This document shows, one piece after another, positions 5,033-5,355 of a stretch of 5,355 nt of DNA; positions within the stretch are counted from its first letter, which is position 1, and each line of letters opens with the position of its first letter. The DNA is from Candidatus Zixiibacteriota bacterium (GTDB taxonomy: Bacteria > Zixibacteria > MSB-5A5 > GN15 > PGXB01): positions 544,847-550,201 of the forward strand of contig CP070766.1 of assembly GCA_020345705.1 (NCBI GenBank), in the 5' to 3' direction. Under the pieces are notes generated by a model. It was given only the letters and a program-made list of their open reading frames with translations. It did no database searches and was not told the DNA's origin. Both the position numbers and the translations under genes were made by a program.

Positions 5033-5355
5033 GTGAAAACGAAGATTCTAACGGTCGCCGCGGTGATAATCCTGGCCGTCGCCTTTTCGGGCTGGGCGCA
5101 GGTGGAAGATACCGCCAAGGTCGTGGAGAAGAAAGCGCCTGCCGAGCAGCCTGAACCGGCAGCCGAGCCGGAAGAGAAGCCGGAGGCCGAGGCCGTCAAA
5201 GAGCCGGCAGTGATGCCGGCCATGACCGTTGAGACCGAACTCTGCAGCGGCATCGAGGAGCGGATGCCGACCGGGATGGCCGACACGTTCACGCCGGACG
5301 TGGAAAAGGTCTATCTCTGGTGCAAGGTGATCGGCTGCAAGGACACGACGGTCAT
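5033..5355 (+). CDS. Secreted or periplasmic protein with Pro/Glu-rich linker and probable DUF2914 domain, 3'-truncated
   Basis: The gene starts at GTG 5033 and runs open to the window end: 107 full codons and two bases. Residues 1-22 form a signal peptide with Lys2 and Lys4 and a hydrophobic core, then GWA and a likely cleavage before Gln23. There is no lipobox cysteine, so it should be a soluble exported protein. Residues 30-62 are low-complexity and rich in Pro, Glu, Ala and Lys, typical of a flexible periplasmic linker. From about 66 the sequence TELCSGIEERMPTGMADTF, then VEKVYLWCKVIG, resembles the start of DUF2914 domains, which in several proteobacterial and FCB proteins follow such linkers. 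The function of DUF2914 is unknown. Three cysteines (71, 97, 102) are visible and could form a disulfide in the periplasm. The gene has its own -10 box and a strong SD, so it is probably transcribed separately from the PLP gene. Confidence 0.82.
   Translation, partial: MKTKILTVAAVIILAVAFSGWAQVEDTAKVVEKKAPAEQPEPAAEPEEKPEAEAVKEPAVMPAMTVETELCSGIEERMPTGMADTFTPDVEKVYLWCKVIGCKDTTV

Noticed and set aside
4957..5292. Minus-strand reading frame opposite the signal peptide and linker region at the right end
   Set aside because: The Ser/Ala/Gly-rich translation is the complement of the Pro/Glu-rich linker; the plus strand has the SD, the signal peptide and the DUF2914-like motif.

Overview
The window reads as a stretch of bacterial chromosome with all six supported genes on the + strand. 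Genes are tightly packed, Shine-Dalgarno sites are visible for most of them, and there is no phage, transposon, tRNA, rRNA or CRISPR signal. The mix is a paraslipin-type SPFH protein, a fused Memo/AMMECR1 protein, and a secreted protein with a probable DUF2914 domain. Together with moderate to high GC, this suggests a Gram-negative, probably uncultivated lineage (an FCB-group or deltaproteobacteria-like genome). That is only an impression from gene content; nothing here fixes the taxonomy.

Layout: (1) 1-654 is the 3' part of an SPFH/stomatin-like (QmcA/paraslipin) membrane-associated protein, closed by a clear intrinsic terminator at 674-708. (2) 790-2214 is one 474-residue protein that joins the AmmeMemoRadiSam B component (Memo-like) to the A component (AMMECR1). 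It has its own candidate promoter and ends in tandem stop codons. A 116-base gap with a perfect 9-bp inverted repeat follows. (3) 2331-4931 is a compact three-gene unit: an extended SDR of the 3-beta-HSD/dihydroflavonol-reductase type, a small four-helix membrane protein whose TTG start overlaps the SDR stop, and a class V PLP-dependent enzyme 22 bases further on. (4) The gap 4932-5032 holds an imperfect long hairpin and a consensus TATAAT box. It precedes a GTG-started secreted protein with a Pro/Glu-rich linker and the beginning of a probable DUF2914 domain, cut by the window end.

How the genes may work together: the three-gene unit has the form of a small metabolic operon (redox enzyme, membrane protein, PLP enzyme), but its substrate cannot be read from the sequence. 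The Memo-AMMECR1 fusion belongs to a conserved three-component family whose radical SAM partner is not in this window; what that family does in bacteria is still unclear. The most interesting points are the fused B-A architecture, the uncharacterised SDR/membrane/PLP unit, and the PLP enzyme that resembles cysteine desulfurases in fold but lacks the cysteine at the expected position. I found no convincing wholly new system here. No stretch without a gene exceeds about 135 bases.
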